From Azolla caroliniana (Eukaryota; Polypodiophyta): a DNA stretch of 64,000 bases. Each line of letters opens with the position of its first letter. Within the stretch, counting starts at the first letter, position 1. Both the position numbers and the translations under genes were made by a program. The notes below the pieces were generated by a model. The model was not told where the DNA came from, did no database searches, and saw only the letters and a list, made by a program, of their open reading frames with translations. The stretch is taken from positions 34,393 to 98,392 of the forward strand of contig JBHGNT010000084.1 of the NCBI GenBank assembly GCA_043228905.1, in the 5' to 3' direction. Shown here one piece after another: positions 25,495 through 46,136 of this stretch.

Positions 25495-25960
25495 TAGGCA
25501 GTAGTAGCATAACAACTTACCACTAGGGTGACCTAATTTCTAATAAGAAAGAAAGAAAGAAAGAAAGAAAGAAAAAGGAACATGACATTAACATAAAATT
25601 TTGCCATGATATAAGTAGTAGTAGCATAACAACTTACCACAAGGGTGAGCTAATTTCTAATAACAAAGAAAGAAAGAAAAAGAAGAAAAAGGAACATGAC
25701 ACTAACTAGAGGATACAAGAAAGTTAGGAATTGACCCCAAGACACAAGTAATAATAGCACAACACCTTCCTACTAGGTTGTGGTTAGTTCTAATAATAAA
25801 AAATGAAAAGAAAAAAACTATTATTACAATAACATAAAATTTTGCTATGACATGGTAATAATGAGAGAGATGAGAAAATTGGGAATCGAACACAAGACAT
25901 TAACAACAACAGCATGACTCCTTACCATTACGGCGAGATAAATTGTAACAACAATAAATG
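25495..25960 (-). mobile_element. Cluster of four SINE-like modules in tandem
   Basis: Four related modules share the plus-strand phrase gcataacaacttaccac or a close variant at about 25507, 25624, 25757 and 25912. On the minus strand each gives an A-box-like GTGGTAAG segment. The last two also have B-box-like segments, the best being TGTTCGATTCCC near 25880-25891. Modules are separated by GAAA-rich tails, some with (GAAA)n. The A-box phrase matches the element at 24.1 kb. This looks like tRNA-derived SINEs inserted head to tail or amplified locally. Confidence 0.5.
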
Positions 25961-28070
25961 AAAAAATAAATAAAAAATTTAATGAGTATTTTTCCCATTT
26001 CAAACGCGTTCGTTTCCAAACGTTTGAATGCTTGCACGAACACGAATATTACGTTCTATGCTATTAACAATGTGATACTAGTTCCAAATCCATTCTCTTC
26101 ATGTCCTTTGTCAAAAACCCATATACATCAAATCCTCCCAATATGTCCTTCACATACATGCGAATTGCCTTGTTGGCAATTTTTAGTAGATTTTTCTTAT
26201 ACCTTACCGCCTAATAAATTGTATTATTCACCCCATCACTGGAGTTGTATAACTATCAACCAAACTTGCATGTAATTACAAAAACTCCATTAGTATCATC
26301 CTATTGGGAAACTCTCCATGCATTCATACAAACTATCTATATTGTTTAACTCATTGAAAATGGTATCGCTGATTTTCGAAATGGGCAAAGGGACATTTAC
26401 AAGGATAGTATAAACAATGGTTCGATACATTTTCAAAGATAACATATATGTTTCTTTTATATTTCCGCGGATTCTCTATGGAACCTCATCATCTTCTCTT
26501 CACAAATATACCTCCTCTACAACAATTTGGTTTCATGGTCATTTTGCAATTTGTTGATCTATTGAAAAGGTCTAGATCATGGAAACAAGAGAACATGTAT
26601 ACCTCACCTGACATAGGTTATTCACATTAATTCAATTTAAAAGTAAACAATTGAAAAAGAAGATTCTTAGTGGCATAAATGTTCAAGTCTCATAAGTTGA
26701 TATGGTTTGAACTACAATTTACAAAATACCGTAGGATATTTACTCCAAGTGAACCAAATGCTACCAATTTATCATCATATTCATATTTATATACATCAAC
26801 ATAAGGTTCACTCTCTTTTTATGAGAACATATTTAAGTACTTGCCTTTTTGGCTTTGGAATCGGGCCAAGTAGACCCAATCAAACATAGAGCTAGAGATT
26901 GATATCAATATTTGATATCCACAATTATTACAACATAGATATTACTCCAGGAAAGTATATAAGTGTAAGTTGTAACTATTTTATGGAGTAAGGTATTGAG
27001 TCACTTTGGTTTTTATTGCAATTTGCCATCTCTGTATTTTAGTGAAACCCACCTTCTTCATGTTTTTTATGAGATCATTTTATCACCTAACCATGCATAT
27101 CACATGCTATAGCGCTTTGCAAGTTGATCAAGTTCGGTGTATGTTAGTCTTGTGATTCCTCATAGAGTCTTTAATTAAACTCACCAATCATTTATGTTGA
27201 TGGTGTAACTATTATTTATTCATTTACTCTTATCGTTGACATTACGAACATTGGGAACGCAAAGGACCTTGTCTCATAATGGGCAAACTCTAATTGAAAG
27301 CAATGGGACAACTATGAAACATTAGACTCGTCCAACTTCATCCTTCTCTCTCGTGTAGGGCCTTAAATCGTAAGGACAAGAATTACGCCAGGATGACTCA
27401 ACACTTTGATGATATGGTTTAACATTGGAGATGTCAATGGAAAACACAAAACAATTATACGGGTTTAAGACTTCGGTCATGGATATTGTACACATGCTTT
27501 AGTTTGTTGGGCACCCACCTACTTTTGTATTTTTTTTTTCATAGGTAGGGTGCACTTCATGCTACAAAAAATTTCATTTCTATGTACTAGGTAGGTATCT
27601 ACACAAGAAAGCCACAAAAAATTCCATTCATGGCTAAAGTCTCCACGAATTTACCGTATTTGTATCTAAGAGTGTCGAACAAGAAATCAAGCATTCTTTC
27701 GAACAGGTTCTGAGTGTACATTGTTGCATCGGGCATTTTTATATCATTGTCATCATCCCCCTTGGCTCTCTCTCTCTCTCTCTCTCATATCTAGAAGGGA
27801 GATTTTGTTACCATGTCTATATTCTTTGGTAACTTTTCCAACACGAGAATCCCAATACAAAAAGATGTATGAAATTTGAATGAATGAATGATGGTGTTGG
27901 GGCAAGAGCTAAAAAAATAAAAGAAGTTGAACATAATCCTAATGTAAAAATCCTAAACTTCCCCCCTAGAAACAAACCCTAGGCCTAAAGTTTTTACAAG
28001 AGGTTAGAAATAGAAGACCTTAAAGAGGTGCTAACTTCTAAGACCAAGAACAAAATATGAAGAGGATAGA

Positions 28071-28132
<62 letters not shown>

Positions 28133-29968
28133 TAGTATTAGGTGGAGTTTAGGTATCTAAGTTTTGACAATAATAAAGAGAACAAACAAAAGGAAGTCAG
28201 TCCAGAATCTGACACATGTCAGTGGGTTTTTCTTCTTCTTGTGAGGGGTTTTTTGATAGACCCCCACAGCTAGCTATTTCACACCAGTGAGAAGTGACCT
28301 ACAGGAATAGCTAGTAGTTTTTTTAGAGTAGTCTAGGAAACTATCTAGCTTGTATGTACCATGGTATTGTGGGGGTTGTGCATAAATGAATGTATCTGTA
28401 GCTAGCTAGCTAGCTAAGCTACTATGTTTGACTAACAAAGCACAAAAGACAGAAGAGAGGAAATGATGATGCTGGAGAATGAGAAAGAATGTGAGGTTCT
28501 TTTTTTTTTTGAGGGGCACAAATCCAAAGGCTTTCTTTTAGATCTTCACATATGGTCTGGTCTGGTTCGGTTTGGGTTGGGCTTGACTAAGTTTCAGCAG
28601 GACACCATGTTTTAGGCAAAGACCGGTGGATCCTAGCCGTATGGGAAATTTAGGGCCATCGCTAAACATAGCCCTCTTTGGCCCAAATGGTTCGAAGTGC
28701 TTACACAGAATGTTGCCATTTCATTGCTACTACATATATGTATGTGTATGTATTACATATCTCCGGATTTTGTCCTTGTGCACGGAATTCCACACCTCTC
28801 ATGTCCCACTTGAAGTTTTCATTTGGTTCGGTTGGCTTCTCATTCAATTCACTACTGTAATAGTAGAGTTCCACATGTTCCTTGATTCTCTTTCTAGATT
28901 TTGTTCTTGCTTTTCTCTTCTTGCCTTAAATGTTTTAACCTGATTGTTTTTCAAAGGTAAAACATTGCTTTGTTTTCTTCTTCTGTTTTTACCTCTTGGG
29001 CTTGTTATGCTCGTATGCTCCATTTTTTCAACACATAATTGCATTTTTGTGATTATCATACATATTGGATTTTTCTAGATATTTTGTGATTATCACATAT
29101 TAGTGAGGATTTTCCACACTTTATGTTTTTGTTTTAAGCAAATGCAAGTTTTCTTCTCACAAAAATGACTTTTCTTTTAGTAATGCATCATACAACACAA
29201 AAATGCCTTTTCTTTTAGCAATGCATCACACACAACATTTTGCCTTCACTTATTAGCCTTGTCTTGGACTCACCAAGGGCACGATATAGCAACTAGGATC
29301 AAGTTTCCATCGAGTAAAATGCAATCTGACAATGGATTTTATCTTCCAAATTTCATACTTTTTTAGGTTTACTCCATAGTTCGGTCATTTTTATGAGTAT
29401 GTCAACACTTAGGACTTCCAAAGACCACACCAAGAGTATGACTACTAAACGCTTTTAAATTCATGTTCCCCTTGAGCATTGGTTAGACTAATAATACCTT
29501 CACATTTGGATGGCATGCTCATATCAACATACCTTTTACTTCATGCATATGGATTACTAATCATGTTAACCAATAATGTTATGTGGCTTGATATAGATTC
29601 GTACTAAATACCAACTCTTTACCTGAATAAAACAAGGAAGCATATTACAAAGTTGAATAATTGACCATATTCTCATGCTTATATATGTTGTATACTAAAA
29701 AAATAGGGCGATCTATCAATGGAAAATGTTTGAAAGGTGAGTTGAGTAAACTCTTCTAGGCAAGAGGGGAAAGCATTGCCAAGATGTTGGGCTTCCTTGT
29801 ACCAATCTATTCAACCAATAAAAAGAATAAATTTAGTTAGCAATGGGTTCTAAGGATTGGATAAAAATTCTATTGAGTGAGATGATCAAACAAAGAACAA
29901 TTTGGCTAATGAAGATCAAGAATGTGAACAATAAAACCAGAAAACAAATTATACATGTCGCTTTATAT
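25961..29968. other. Intergenic sequence with microsatellites
   Basis: No protein family was recognised in 4 kb. It contains a (CT)n tract near 27768-27786, a (GA)n tract at 28076-28128 and an agctagct run near 28400. Open frames of up to 105 codons near 28.6-28.9 kb lack any recognisable domain. Confidence 0.5.
28076..28128. repeat. (GA)n microsatellite
   Basis: About 26 uninterrupted GA units. Confidence 0.95.
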
Positions 29969-30164
29969 TGTGAAATGCACATAAGAGATCAAAACCAGCC
30001 TACTTAGCTTCTTACTTCTTGCTCAATTTATAGTCGATATGAAGGTACCTATTTGGGTTGACTTAGCTGAAAAGGGTGTGTTAAAAGGGTGGGTTGGCTT
30101 AGGTACATGCATGATAAAAAGGGTGTGTTAAAAGGGTGGCACAAAGGAACACATGCACACCACA
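29969..30164 (-). repeat. 3' LTR of the deleted gypsy element
   Basis: Direct repeat of 31470-31666 with scattered substitutions and a small internal duplication of the gggtgtgttaaaagggtgg phrase. Confidence 0.85.
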
Positions 30165-30178
30165 TTTCCCCCTTGAGA
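30165..30178 (-). other. Polypurine tract
   Basis: On the minus strand the sequence ctcaagggggaaa lies directly before the TG of the 3' LTR, the expected place for plus-strand priming of an LTR retroelement. Confidence 0.6.
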
Positions 30179-30386
30179 GAAACAAGGAGGTTTACGACAT
30201 GGAGAAAGGACGGAGGTCAAAAGATGGGCTTGGGGTGGCAGAGGGCTTGATGCCGACAATGTGGGAGGAGGTGAATCGGCCGTTGGAATCACGTCAGAGC
30301 AAGTACATGGTGGATCTGATGGCACGAACTATGGTGAACGAGTCGAATCCCTCGGTGCTTCTGGCACTACTTTGAACTTGTAGGTT

Positions 30387-30780
30387 TTAAGAGTTGGCTT
30401 GTCGAAGGAGGGGGAGCATCTGTTGGAGATAGAGCCCCCAAGTGGCACTATCCATGTTGGTAGGTTTGGAATGGACATCTATGGACGATTTTGATGGGAG
30501 GTGAGGGTCACGCCCATAAAGAGCTCGAAAAGGGTTGATTCGTGTCGAAGCTTGTACGGATGTATTGTAGGCGTGGGTGACGAAAGGCAAGATTTGATCC
30601 TAGGTTTTGTGGAATGGATCAATGTAAGCGGCAATCTCCTTCTTGAGGGTCTTGTTGAGGCGTTCAGTGAAGCCATTTTTCTGAGGATGGTATGGGGATG
30701 TAAACATCTGTTGGACACCTGGTTGAGTTGCAACGACGTTGAAGACATCCCCGTGGAACTAGCGGCCCTAATAAGATAAT
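30387..30780 (-). pseudogene. Integrase fragment of the gypsy element
   Basis: Minus-strand translation gives an integrase core end with YHPQKNGFTERLNKTL, which includes the glutamate of the DDE triad, and then AYNTSVQASTRINPFRALYGRDP, the typical Ty3/gypsy integrase C-terminal stretch. The frame has an in-frame stop near the middle (HKT-stop-DQILP) and continues. The upstream DDE aspartates are absent, so it is inactive. Confidence 0.8.
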
Positions 30781-30919
30781 AGTTGGACAAGGCTAGTGAT
30801 GGAAAACGAACTAGCAATTGGCGAATAGAGATCAATCACTCATGTGGACTAAGGGCCACCAGAACTTGGCTGAGGTAGGGGACAGGAGAGCTATCTTGTA
30901 GGAGGGGGATCGGGGGAGC

Positions 30920-31342
30920 TCATGGGACAAGAAGTTGGTGGGTAGTGAAATCAATTATAACGCGACGCTTGAGGAACAAATCGCAACCTAAGGTGAGGGA
31001 GAAGAGTTGGTGGGGCAAGACGTAAAAGTAGTGTGAGAAAGTGAGATTGCATAAGGTGATGGTGCAACGGGCTTGCATGTGAGAGTCGTATAGATGTTGG
31101 TGATCGCCAAGAAGGACTTGGATGGAGGGAGCGGTGGATGTCGGGAGGCCTAAATGGTGAACTAAGGCGGCGCTAATGGAAGAGATACTATTACCGAAGT
31201 CTAACAAGATGGTGTGGGCGGAGTGATTGAAGGGGTGAACACTTGGATGTGAGGGGTTAGCTCTTCCATCAACACCACAATGGTCAGTTTCAAGAGCTGA
31301 CTTGAAGCATAGTGTTGGAGAGGACTCGCAGGAGCTGCTCAT
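30920..31342 (-). pseudogene. Retropepsin-like protease fragment of the gypsy element
   Basis: The minus-strand frame contains ILLDFGNSISSISAALVHHLGL, which matches the gypsy aspartic protease pattern D-[ST]-G-[AS] followed by HNFIS-like and LGL segments. The catalytic aspartate is kept, but the next residue is Phe instead of Ser or Thr. The domain ends near GCDLFLKRRVIIDF. Homology to the family is clear; activity is unlikely. Confidence 0.7.
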
Positions 31343-31469
31343 GAGGCTGCGGAAACTCAGGCGAACTCAAGCTGCATAGGGATATCGGATTCGGAGGCAA
31401 CATGAGGGATTTGGGACACCATGAAGAAGGTGTTAGCGGCTAAAATTTTACCCTGCATCTCCACCACTA

Positions 31470-31666
31470 TGTGAAATGCACATAAAAGATCAAAACCAAC
31501 TTACTTAGCTTCTTACTTCTTGCTCAATTTATAGTCAATACAAATGTACCCATTTGGGCTGGCTTGGCTAAAAAAAGTGTGTTAAAAGGGTGTGTTTGGC
31601 TTAGGTACATGCACACTACAAAGGGTGTAGTAAAAGGATGGCACAAAAGAACACATGCACACCACA
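31470..31666 (-). repeat. 5' LTR of the deleted gypsy element
   Basis: Partner of 29969-30164. The strand is assigned from the coding direction of the internal fragments. Confidence 0.85.
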
Positions 31667-32579
31667 CTATAATAAAACTCAAAAGTCGTCGTTGAGAACC
31701 CAAAATAAATTACATAATTGAAAAAACCATTTCTTGAATATCCTAATAGGCATAAAGATTCGACTTCATCCTCTATAACCAAATTTAGCCTATTAATCCA
31801 CTCCTTATTTACTTGAAACATCCTCTATAACCAAATTTAGTGAGATACCAATTGGACCCTATTAAACTGTCTACTCAAAAGTAACAAGATGTTCTTGATG
31901 ATACATGACTGCCAGCTGCTCTTTATTGACCACAAGATTATGTCATCGTCTTTTGGTGGTGATATATAAGCATCCTAAACACTATTCCCTAGCCATTTTC
32001 AATATGGTCCATTAGCAAGTAATCAAAACATTCTCAATAGGTTACCTATTTTCCTGTTATTCTGTCTGGGATGTGGGTATCATTAATTTCTTTTATCACT
32101 GTTAGTGTTCTATTATGAATAAAACAAACTTCCACAAGGTAATCACATGCTACATATGGGTGTTTCGGCAGTATTTAGGCTATTCACTTGACTGTTCCAA
32201 AAACATTTGCTTCTATTAATTAATAGGAAGCCTTTATGTATATAACCGCTGATATTGAGGTGATCTTATGATCTTAAATTCTTTAACATGATATCCATTA
32301 TCTTAATAAAGAATATTATATTTAGATAAAACATACCAGCATTGTTATATCAGATGAAACATAACAACCTATAATTTATGCTTTGTAATTTAAACCGTAA
32401 CAAAATGCTACTACGCAACTCGTAAATTATTGTCATTGAGTACGGGATATTGCAATGAAGACGAACCAGTTGAAGCTGATTGTATATAAGATACCTTATT
32501 AGCGAAAGAATACAACCAGATACATAATAGTTGTTATATCCATTGTTTTTATTTATTAACAAGCCATATATCCTTCAAT
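31667..32579. other. Spacer downstream of the MFP2 gene
   Basis: AT-rich, no coding content recognised. The phrase cctctataaccaaatttag is repeated at about 31770 and 31823. The right part should contain the 3' untranslated region of the minus-strand beta-oxidation gene. Confidence 0.5.
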
Positions 32580-40842
<8,263 letters not shown>

Positions 40843-41388
40843 GATGACTGGTTACTTCTCAGGGAGAGCTAAGCTTCAATCTGACGTGATTCAAATTTTT
40901 TGTACTCGTGAGAATAGAAAGGGGGCGAGGAAGGAGGGAGAGAGTGTCTTTGTTCTATGGATGGATACATAATATGGATGGATGGATGGATGGATGGATA
41001 TATGGACGGATGGATGATGAAGGGATGGATGGAGGATAGAATGGACGGAGGGAGGGAGGGATGGATTGGGACATAGCCTCTCGCCTCCTCCTTTGGTGTG
41101 TCCATAACTTACACTCGAGAGATTTCTCCTTATCCCTATCGAATGACAAATTGTAGTTATCCTCGCGACGGTCAATGGGTCCCCGGACTAGATACCTTTG
41201 ACATAGATTGCTTAATATGAGAAGGAACTCCTTGACAAAATCAAACTCTTTACTTCCTTTGGTGTGTCAAGAAGACGACAAGAGACCCAATAATATAGTG
41301 GAGTGGATCCATACCAGAAAGAGCTTGCACACATTCATCGACCAACAATTTCTATGACGTGAGATGAGAACATTGCATCATGATGATC

Positions 41389-41392
<4 letters not shown>
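40843..41392 (-). promoter_or_regulatory. MFP2 upstream region with a (GGAT)n tract
   Basis: 550 bp between the MFP2 start codon and the LINE-associated microsatellite. At 40957-41068 is a GGAT/GGAG minisatellite that gives spurious open frames. The promoter must lie here or extend into the LINE, but no element can be pinned down. Confidence 0.4.

Positions 41393-41445
<53 letters not shown>
41393..41445. repeat. (GA)n microsatellite at the LINE 5' edge
   Basis: About 26 GA units. LINE endonuclease coding begins on the very next bases (ATC TAT GCA CCC, IYAP). Confidence 0.95.
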
Positions 41446-41447
<2 letters not shown>

Positions 41448-44400
41448 CTATGCACCCAATAATGTTAATCAACACATTGAATTATGGTCTTCAATGTATC
41501 CACTGTTATTAGTGGGCCATGTTGGTTTGTTAATGGGTGATTTTAATATGTGTGTTGATGCTTCACAATCTACTTCACGATTCCCATTGATGGATTCTCC
41601 TGAGCAAGCAGTTTGGGACAATTTGGCATCAGAGGTTTTGAAGTTGGATGTATGAAAATGGTTGCATCAAGATGAGGTTGTGTTTGCATTTCAGTCTATG
41701 CAATATAAGGAAACATGGAGTAGGTTAGATAGAATGTATGTTATGCAATGTGCATGACGAGCCCTTTTTGCCAGAGATGCTTAATATCTCAATTATGCAA
41801 GAGGTTGTGACATCGGATCATTTTCCCATATGTTTTGAGTTTAATAAACATGGGGTAGATATGTACAAAGCATTGCTTGATCAAGTTCCTTTGAGGTTTA
41901 ATTCTTCTTTATTATTACATTCTTTATTTGATGCCTATATGCAACAAAATTTTGGCATGTTTTCAGAACAAGTTATTTCAGAAGGATGGTATGCATGGGA
42001 TACAACACTACAAAACATCAATAATATTCATCGTATGTATGGTATGACTAATGTTAAAAGACGTAAGAAATTGATTGGTAAGTTTTCATATATTCTTACG
42101 CGATGCAATGTAGTATCAATGAATAATCCGCATGATGAAGAGCTTTTGGATGTTCAAGTTCAAGTACAAGACATTGTGAAGAATTTGTCTTGTCAAAGTT
42201 ATCAACATACAAGACTACATCAATTAAAGGAGGGATTTATAGATAATCAATCGCAATTTCATCTATTTTTTCAAGGATTAAGACCACCATATGCTCGTTC
42301 AAATGTGGTACAAATTAAGATAGGGGATGACATTGTTGTAGACCCAATCAAGGTTATTGAGTTATGTATTACTCATTTTAAGAATTTGATTGGGCAAAAG
42401 TTGATTATTAATGAGGATGTGTTAAAAGCATGACGAGAGTTTTATAATGTAATTGGGAGTGTCGTGAATATAAATATTTGTCAAGAATTGGATGCTGATT
42501 TTAAAGAAGCTGAGGTGGAAAAGGTATTGTTACACCTTCCAAATGGTAAAAGCCCTAGTTGGGATGGTGTTATAAATGAAGTTTTTATGAAGTATGATTG
42601 CATGCTTAAGACTCCATTCACACAAATGTTTCAACAATGTTGGGATTCTGGTTTCATGCTTGAGAGCTGGAAGGTGGGCTTAATCAAATTGATACCAAAG
42701 GTACCATCTTCGGAGTCATTTCATCAATGGAGGCCTATTTCATTGATGGGAGGGTTGTACAAAGTGTTTGCAAAGATATTATCCAACTGACTTCAGAAGT
42801 TCTTGCCTCAACTTATTCATCCATCTCAATATGGTTTTATTACAGGTAGAAATATATTGCATAATGTTTTGAATGTTCAAATGGCTACCAATTATGCTCG
42901 ACATACACATCAAGAAATGGTTATGGTGCAATTAGATTTGGAAAAAGCATATGATCGTGTTAATTGGTCTTTCCTCTCAGGTGTGATGTATAAGATGGGG
43001 TTTGGTCCTCGTATGTGTCGACTTATCTTTTTGCTAGGGCAAAATGCAACCTCACGTGTGATGCTTAATGGCGGTGTTACTCCGAAAGTGTTTCTTACTA
43101 GATCCGTGTGGCAAGGATGCCCACTACGCCCATTGTTATTTGCTATTGTTACACACCCTTTGTTAGTAATGTTGTCAAATCTTGCGGCTAGCGGTGGTAT
43201 TGTGGGTTTGCATCTTCCTTCTGGTGGACAATCGGTGACACAAGCATTGGCTCATGATTCTTTTATGTTTTTACAAGCCTCAAAAGAAAATCTTGAAAGG
43301 AGTATGCAAGTTTGGGATCAATTTGCTTTGGCTTCAGGGTTGTATATAATTTGGAGGAAGTCTCACACTTATTTCTTGTACAGAGAGTGATTTGGAATGT
43401 TTGGGATGGCGAGGGTCAGTGATTACACGAGGATCAATTTATAGACATTTGGATTATCCATTGGGTGTTGATGTTACAAATGTTCAATTGATTGATTGGA
43501 TTGGTAGTAAATTGAATGACAAATTTATGGATTGGAATTCTCAATTTATGGCCCTTTCATGTACGACTCAAAGTGGTGCAATGTATCTTGATACCCATGT
43601 TATTATATTTTTTGTATTTACTACCTTGGACTAAGAAGACATTACAAAACATGCTACAACCTATTCGGTTCATGTTGTGGTGGAAGGGAGAAATGATGGG
43701 AGTTACATGGATTTCATGGGACCATTTGGCTACTCCTAAAAGGTTAGGTGGTGCAACAATATTGGATTTGGAAAGGCATTTGATGGCTCGTAAATTTGCA
43801 TTATTACGAAATATACGTCAACAAGATCAACCATGGATATCTATGATGCAATATTTTATTAAGCATGAAGGATTGATGCTCGATAAAACAAAGTTTCAAG
43901 CATCCTAGTGGTCATTACTCAATGGAAGTTTTCCTCTAAAGATTTGACATTCTGTATGTGGACAACATTTGGTAAGATCGTGGCAAGATGCATTATCTCT
44001 TTTTGAATGGGGACCATCAAGTGATCGAAAATATTGTAATTCATTACAAAATGAATTGTTTGTTTCTTCTCAAGTGTTGTTTTGGCATGGGAAAGAGAAG
44101 TTGAGATCTCAATTCAATCGTTTATTTCGATTGGGAATTGCACATTTGGAAGATGTGGTTGATAATGAATCTCAAAGGTTGTTGGAATGTGAAGATGCCA
44201 AGCGATGGTTATGTATTCCCCCAAATTATGGATTTATTTGGGAGAAATTACAAGATATTCCATTGTTGGAAGGATCTTTGCAATTGAAAATAGATTTTGC
44301 ACCTTGGGTGGATTGGCGGTTACAAGATGGTACACACTTGTTATAGGTCACTACAAATATATTGTATCATCATGCGATGACATCATTATCTTGGCTATCT

Positions 44401-45058
44401 CCTAAAGCAACGAAGTTGTGGAATGTATGTAAGTCAGATGCAAGGTGGTGGAAAATATTACAACATGGTTGGCATTCCCATCTACCATTTCGTGCAAAGA
44501 TATTCATATGGAGAGTCATGATTGGTGGGCTCCCATTAGGTTCGGCCTTAAAGAGGCGAGGACTATGGTCTAGCACTTGTTTCTTTTGCACTGTTCCATT
44601 GGAGGATAATACACATAAGTTCATTAAATGTCCTATAGCGTGTACCATTTGGAAGTACTCATCGGACATTTGGCAAGTTTTAACCCGATGTTGTTTGAGA
44701 CCTCAACAATGGGTTTTTTCTCAATATGTTCAAAATGGTTCAAATGATGAGATGGAGATATTATTCCAATTTTTACGTTATTGGGGTCTACAACACAATT
44801 GGAATATGCGTAATGCTTTCATGTTTGATAATAGACATGGGGTGAAAGCCTATATAAAGAAGCTAAAAGGTATTCTCATGTGGAATTTTTGGATGTTAGA
44901 GCATGTGGGGATCATTTCCTCAAATGCATATTCAGGTTTTTTAACAACATTAAAGAACGTCCCTCTCCCTACATAGGTATATGATAGGTAGAGGAGACTA
45001 AGAAGCATTGTAATTAAGTGAATTTCATATACAATTAATATAATTGTGTGCTTTTACT
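41446..45058 (+). mobile_element. 5'-truncated, decayed LINE (non-LTR retrotransposon)
   Basis: Plus-strand frames give, in order: the end of an APE-type endonuclease (YAPN, GDFN, then TWSRLDRMYV and SDHFPI), a reverse transcriptase (42464-43390), and a zf-RVT region with FIWRVMIGGLPLGSALKRR and a C-x2-C ... H ... C pattern (44460-44680). The first half of the endonuclease and all of ORF1 are missing. The frame shifts at about 41.66-41.74, 43.39 and 43.56-43.60 kb, and in-frame stops occur at 42431, 42788, 43388, 43906 and 44344. No poly-A tail is obvious; the element ends next to a second (GA)n tract. It is certainly inactive. Confidence 0.92.
42464..43390 (+). pseudogene. LINE reverse transcriptase domain, inactivated
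   Basis: Typical plant LINE RT motifs appear in order: LPNGKSPSWDGV, WRPISLMGGLYKVFAKIL, QYGFITGRNI, QLDLEKAYDRV (first catalytic Asp) and WQGCPLRPLLF. The FADD box is changed to LAHD (TTG GCT CAT GAT), which loses one of the two adjacent catalytic aspartates. A TGA at 42788 interrupts the domain. Confidence 0.9.
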
Positions 45059-45079
45059 GAGAGAGAGAGAGAGAGAGAG
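45059..45079. repeat. (GA)n microsatellite at the LINE 3' edge
   Basis: About 10 GA units directly after the apparent LINE 3' end (cttttact). Confidence 0.9.
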
Positions 45080-46136
45080 CATGATGCCCTAATGAACACT
45101 CGCACCCGCCCACGAGACCAATTTATGTATCCATCCCATCACGGTATATCTTCTTCCATGCAACAGATATTACCTCTTGTGCCTTCTCACTCACCTTTTT
45201 GAAGGTGCTCGTTGGACTCACTCCTCTACATTCCTCTCACTGTGTACAACAACAATGTACAAAATGAGGATGCCCATAAAATGACATTCCATACACATGT
45301 TTTAGCCATCACGAACTAATGGCCATGCAACTTAACCTCCGCATGGTCCAACCATGTTTATGAGAATGATTAATAATGTGCTTATGTCATGAACTTTATG
45401 GTCCTGTTTTTGGATGCGACGTCCGAATGTTAATCCAATGACATCTTCAAAACACCCACTACAATTATTCAACTTGTATCGGAGATTTATTTCATATATC
45501 CAATGTTTGAGCATGAAATTGTTTGGTGGTTTGTAAATCAAATGTACTAGAAGGATAAGAAAAGCTTATTAGTTGGAAAATTTCCATGAATTTGATGGTG
45601 TACAAAGATATAGACAAAGCATAAAGTAAGGTAATTGCACATACCCCTAATTGTGCGCCTACCAACCATGGTCTATAATTTACTTGCGTAATGAATGATT
45701 TTATGATGGCTATAGAGGAGTCATGTCATGGATTCTATGGATATGAAAATGTGGCTATTAGTAGAAAGACACCACCCCACTTTGTCGAAAGGTCACAAGA
45801 GTAATGTGCCGCACTAATTTCATCTTTATGTTGGCACTATTATGCTGGCGGAAGATTGTTTGAAATGGGCCATTACTTCATAAATTTATATAGCTTGTGT
45901 CACTACAGACATGGCTACAAGTGTCATGTCCTTCAAGAGCATTGATATAGTAGTAACATAGGACATCCAAGGTTTATGTAAGATGTATGTGTATGTGTGC
46001 ATCAATTTTATATGCTAGGACATACATGTAATTGGAGTGGCCTTTGTTGTACAAAGAAGTTTGTGTACATTGTATTCAAATACCCAATGCCTTAGGCAAT
46101 TTATTTGTTGATTTCCTCTGAATTATGCGGGTGGAT
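45080..46136. other. Spacer between two LINE relics
   Basis: No coding content recognised. The right part may be decayed LINE sequence, since the relic that follows becomes readable only gradually. Confidence 0.45.

Larger units (their letters stand above)
29969..31666 (-). mobile_element. Internally deleted Ty3/gypsy-type LTR retrotransposon
   Basis: Two direct repeats of about 196-197 bp, 29969-30164 and 31470-31666, both start tgtgaaatgcacataa and end acatgcacaccaca, and so have TG...CA ends. On the minus strand the inside holds a retropepsin-like protease fragment and then an integrase fragment. Reverse transcriptase and RNase H are missing. A purine-rich tract (minus strand aagggggaaa) abuts the 3' LTR as a polypurine tract should. 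The whole element is only about 1.7 kb, so it is a non-autonomous deletion derivative. No clean 5-bp target duplication was found. Confidence 0.85.

Noticed and set aside
20728-28128. CRISPR-like or regularly spaced arrays
   Set aside because: All regular repeats here are microsatellites or SINE-like modules without constant repeats and unique spacers; this is plant nuclear DNA.
28441-28475. String gacagaagagagg resembling miR156
   Set aside because: The match fails after 12 bases and no complementary arm for a hairpin was found nearby.
29960-31675. Target-site duplication of the LTR element
   Set aside because: Flanks are tatat (left) and ctata (right); they share a tata core but not a clean aligned 5-bp duplication.
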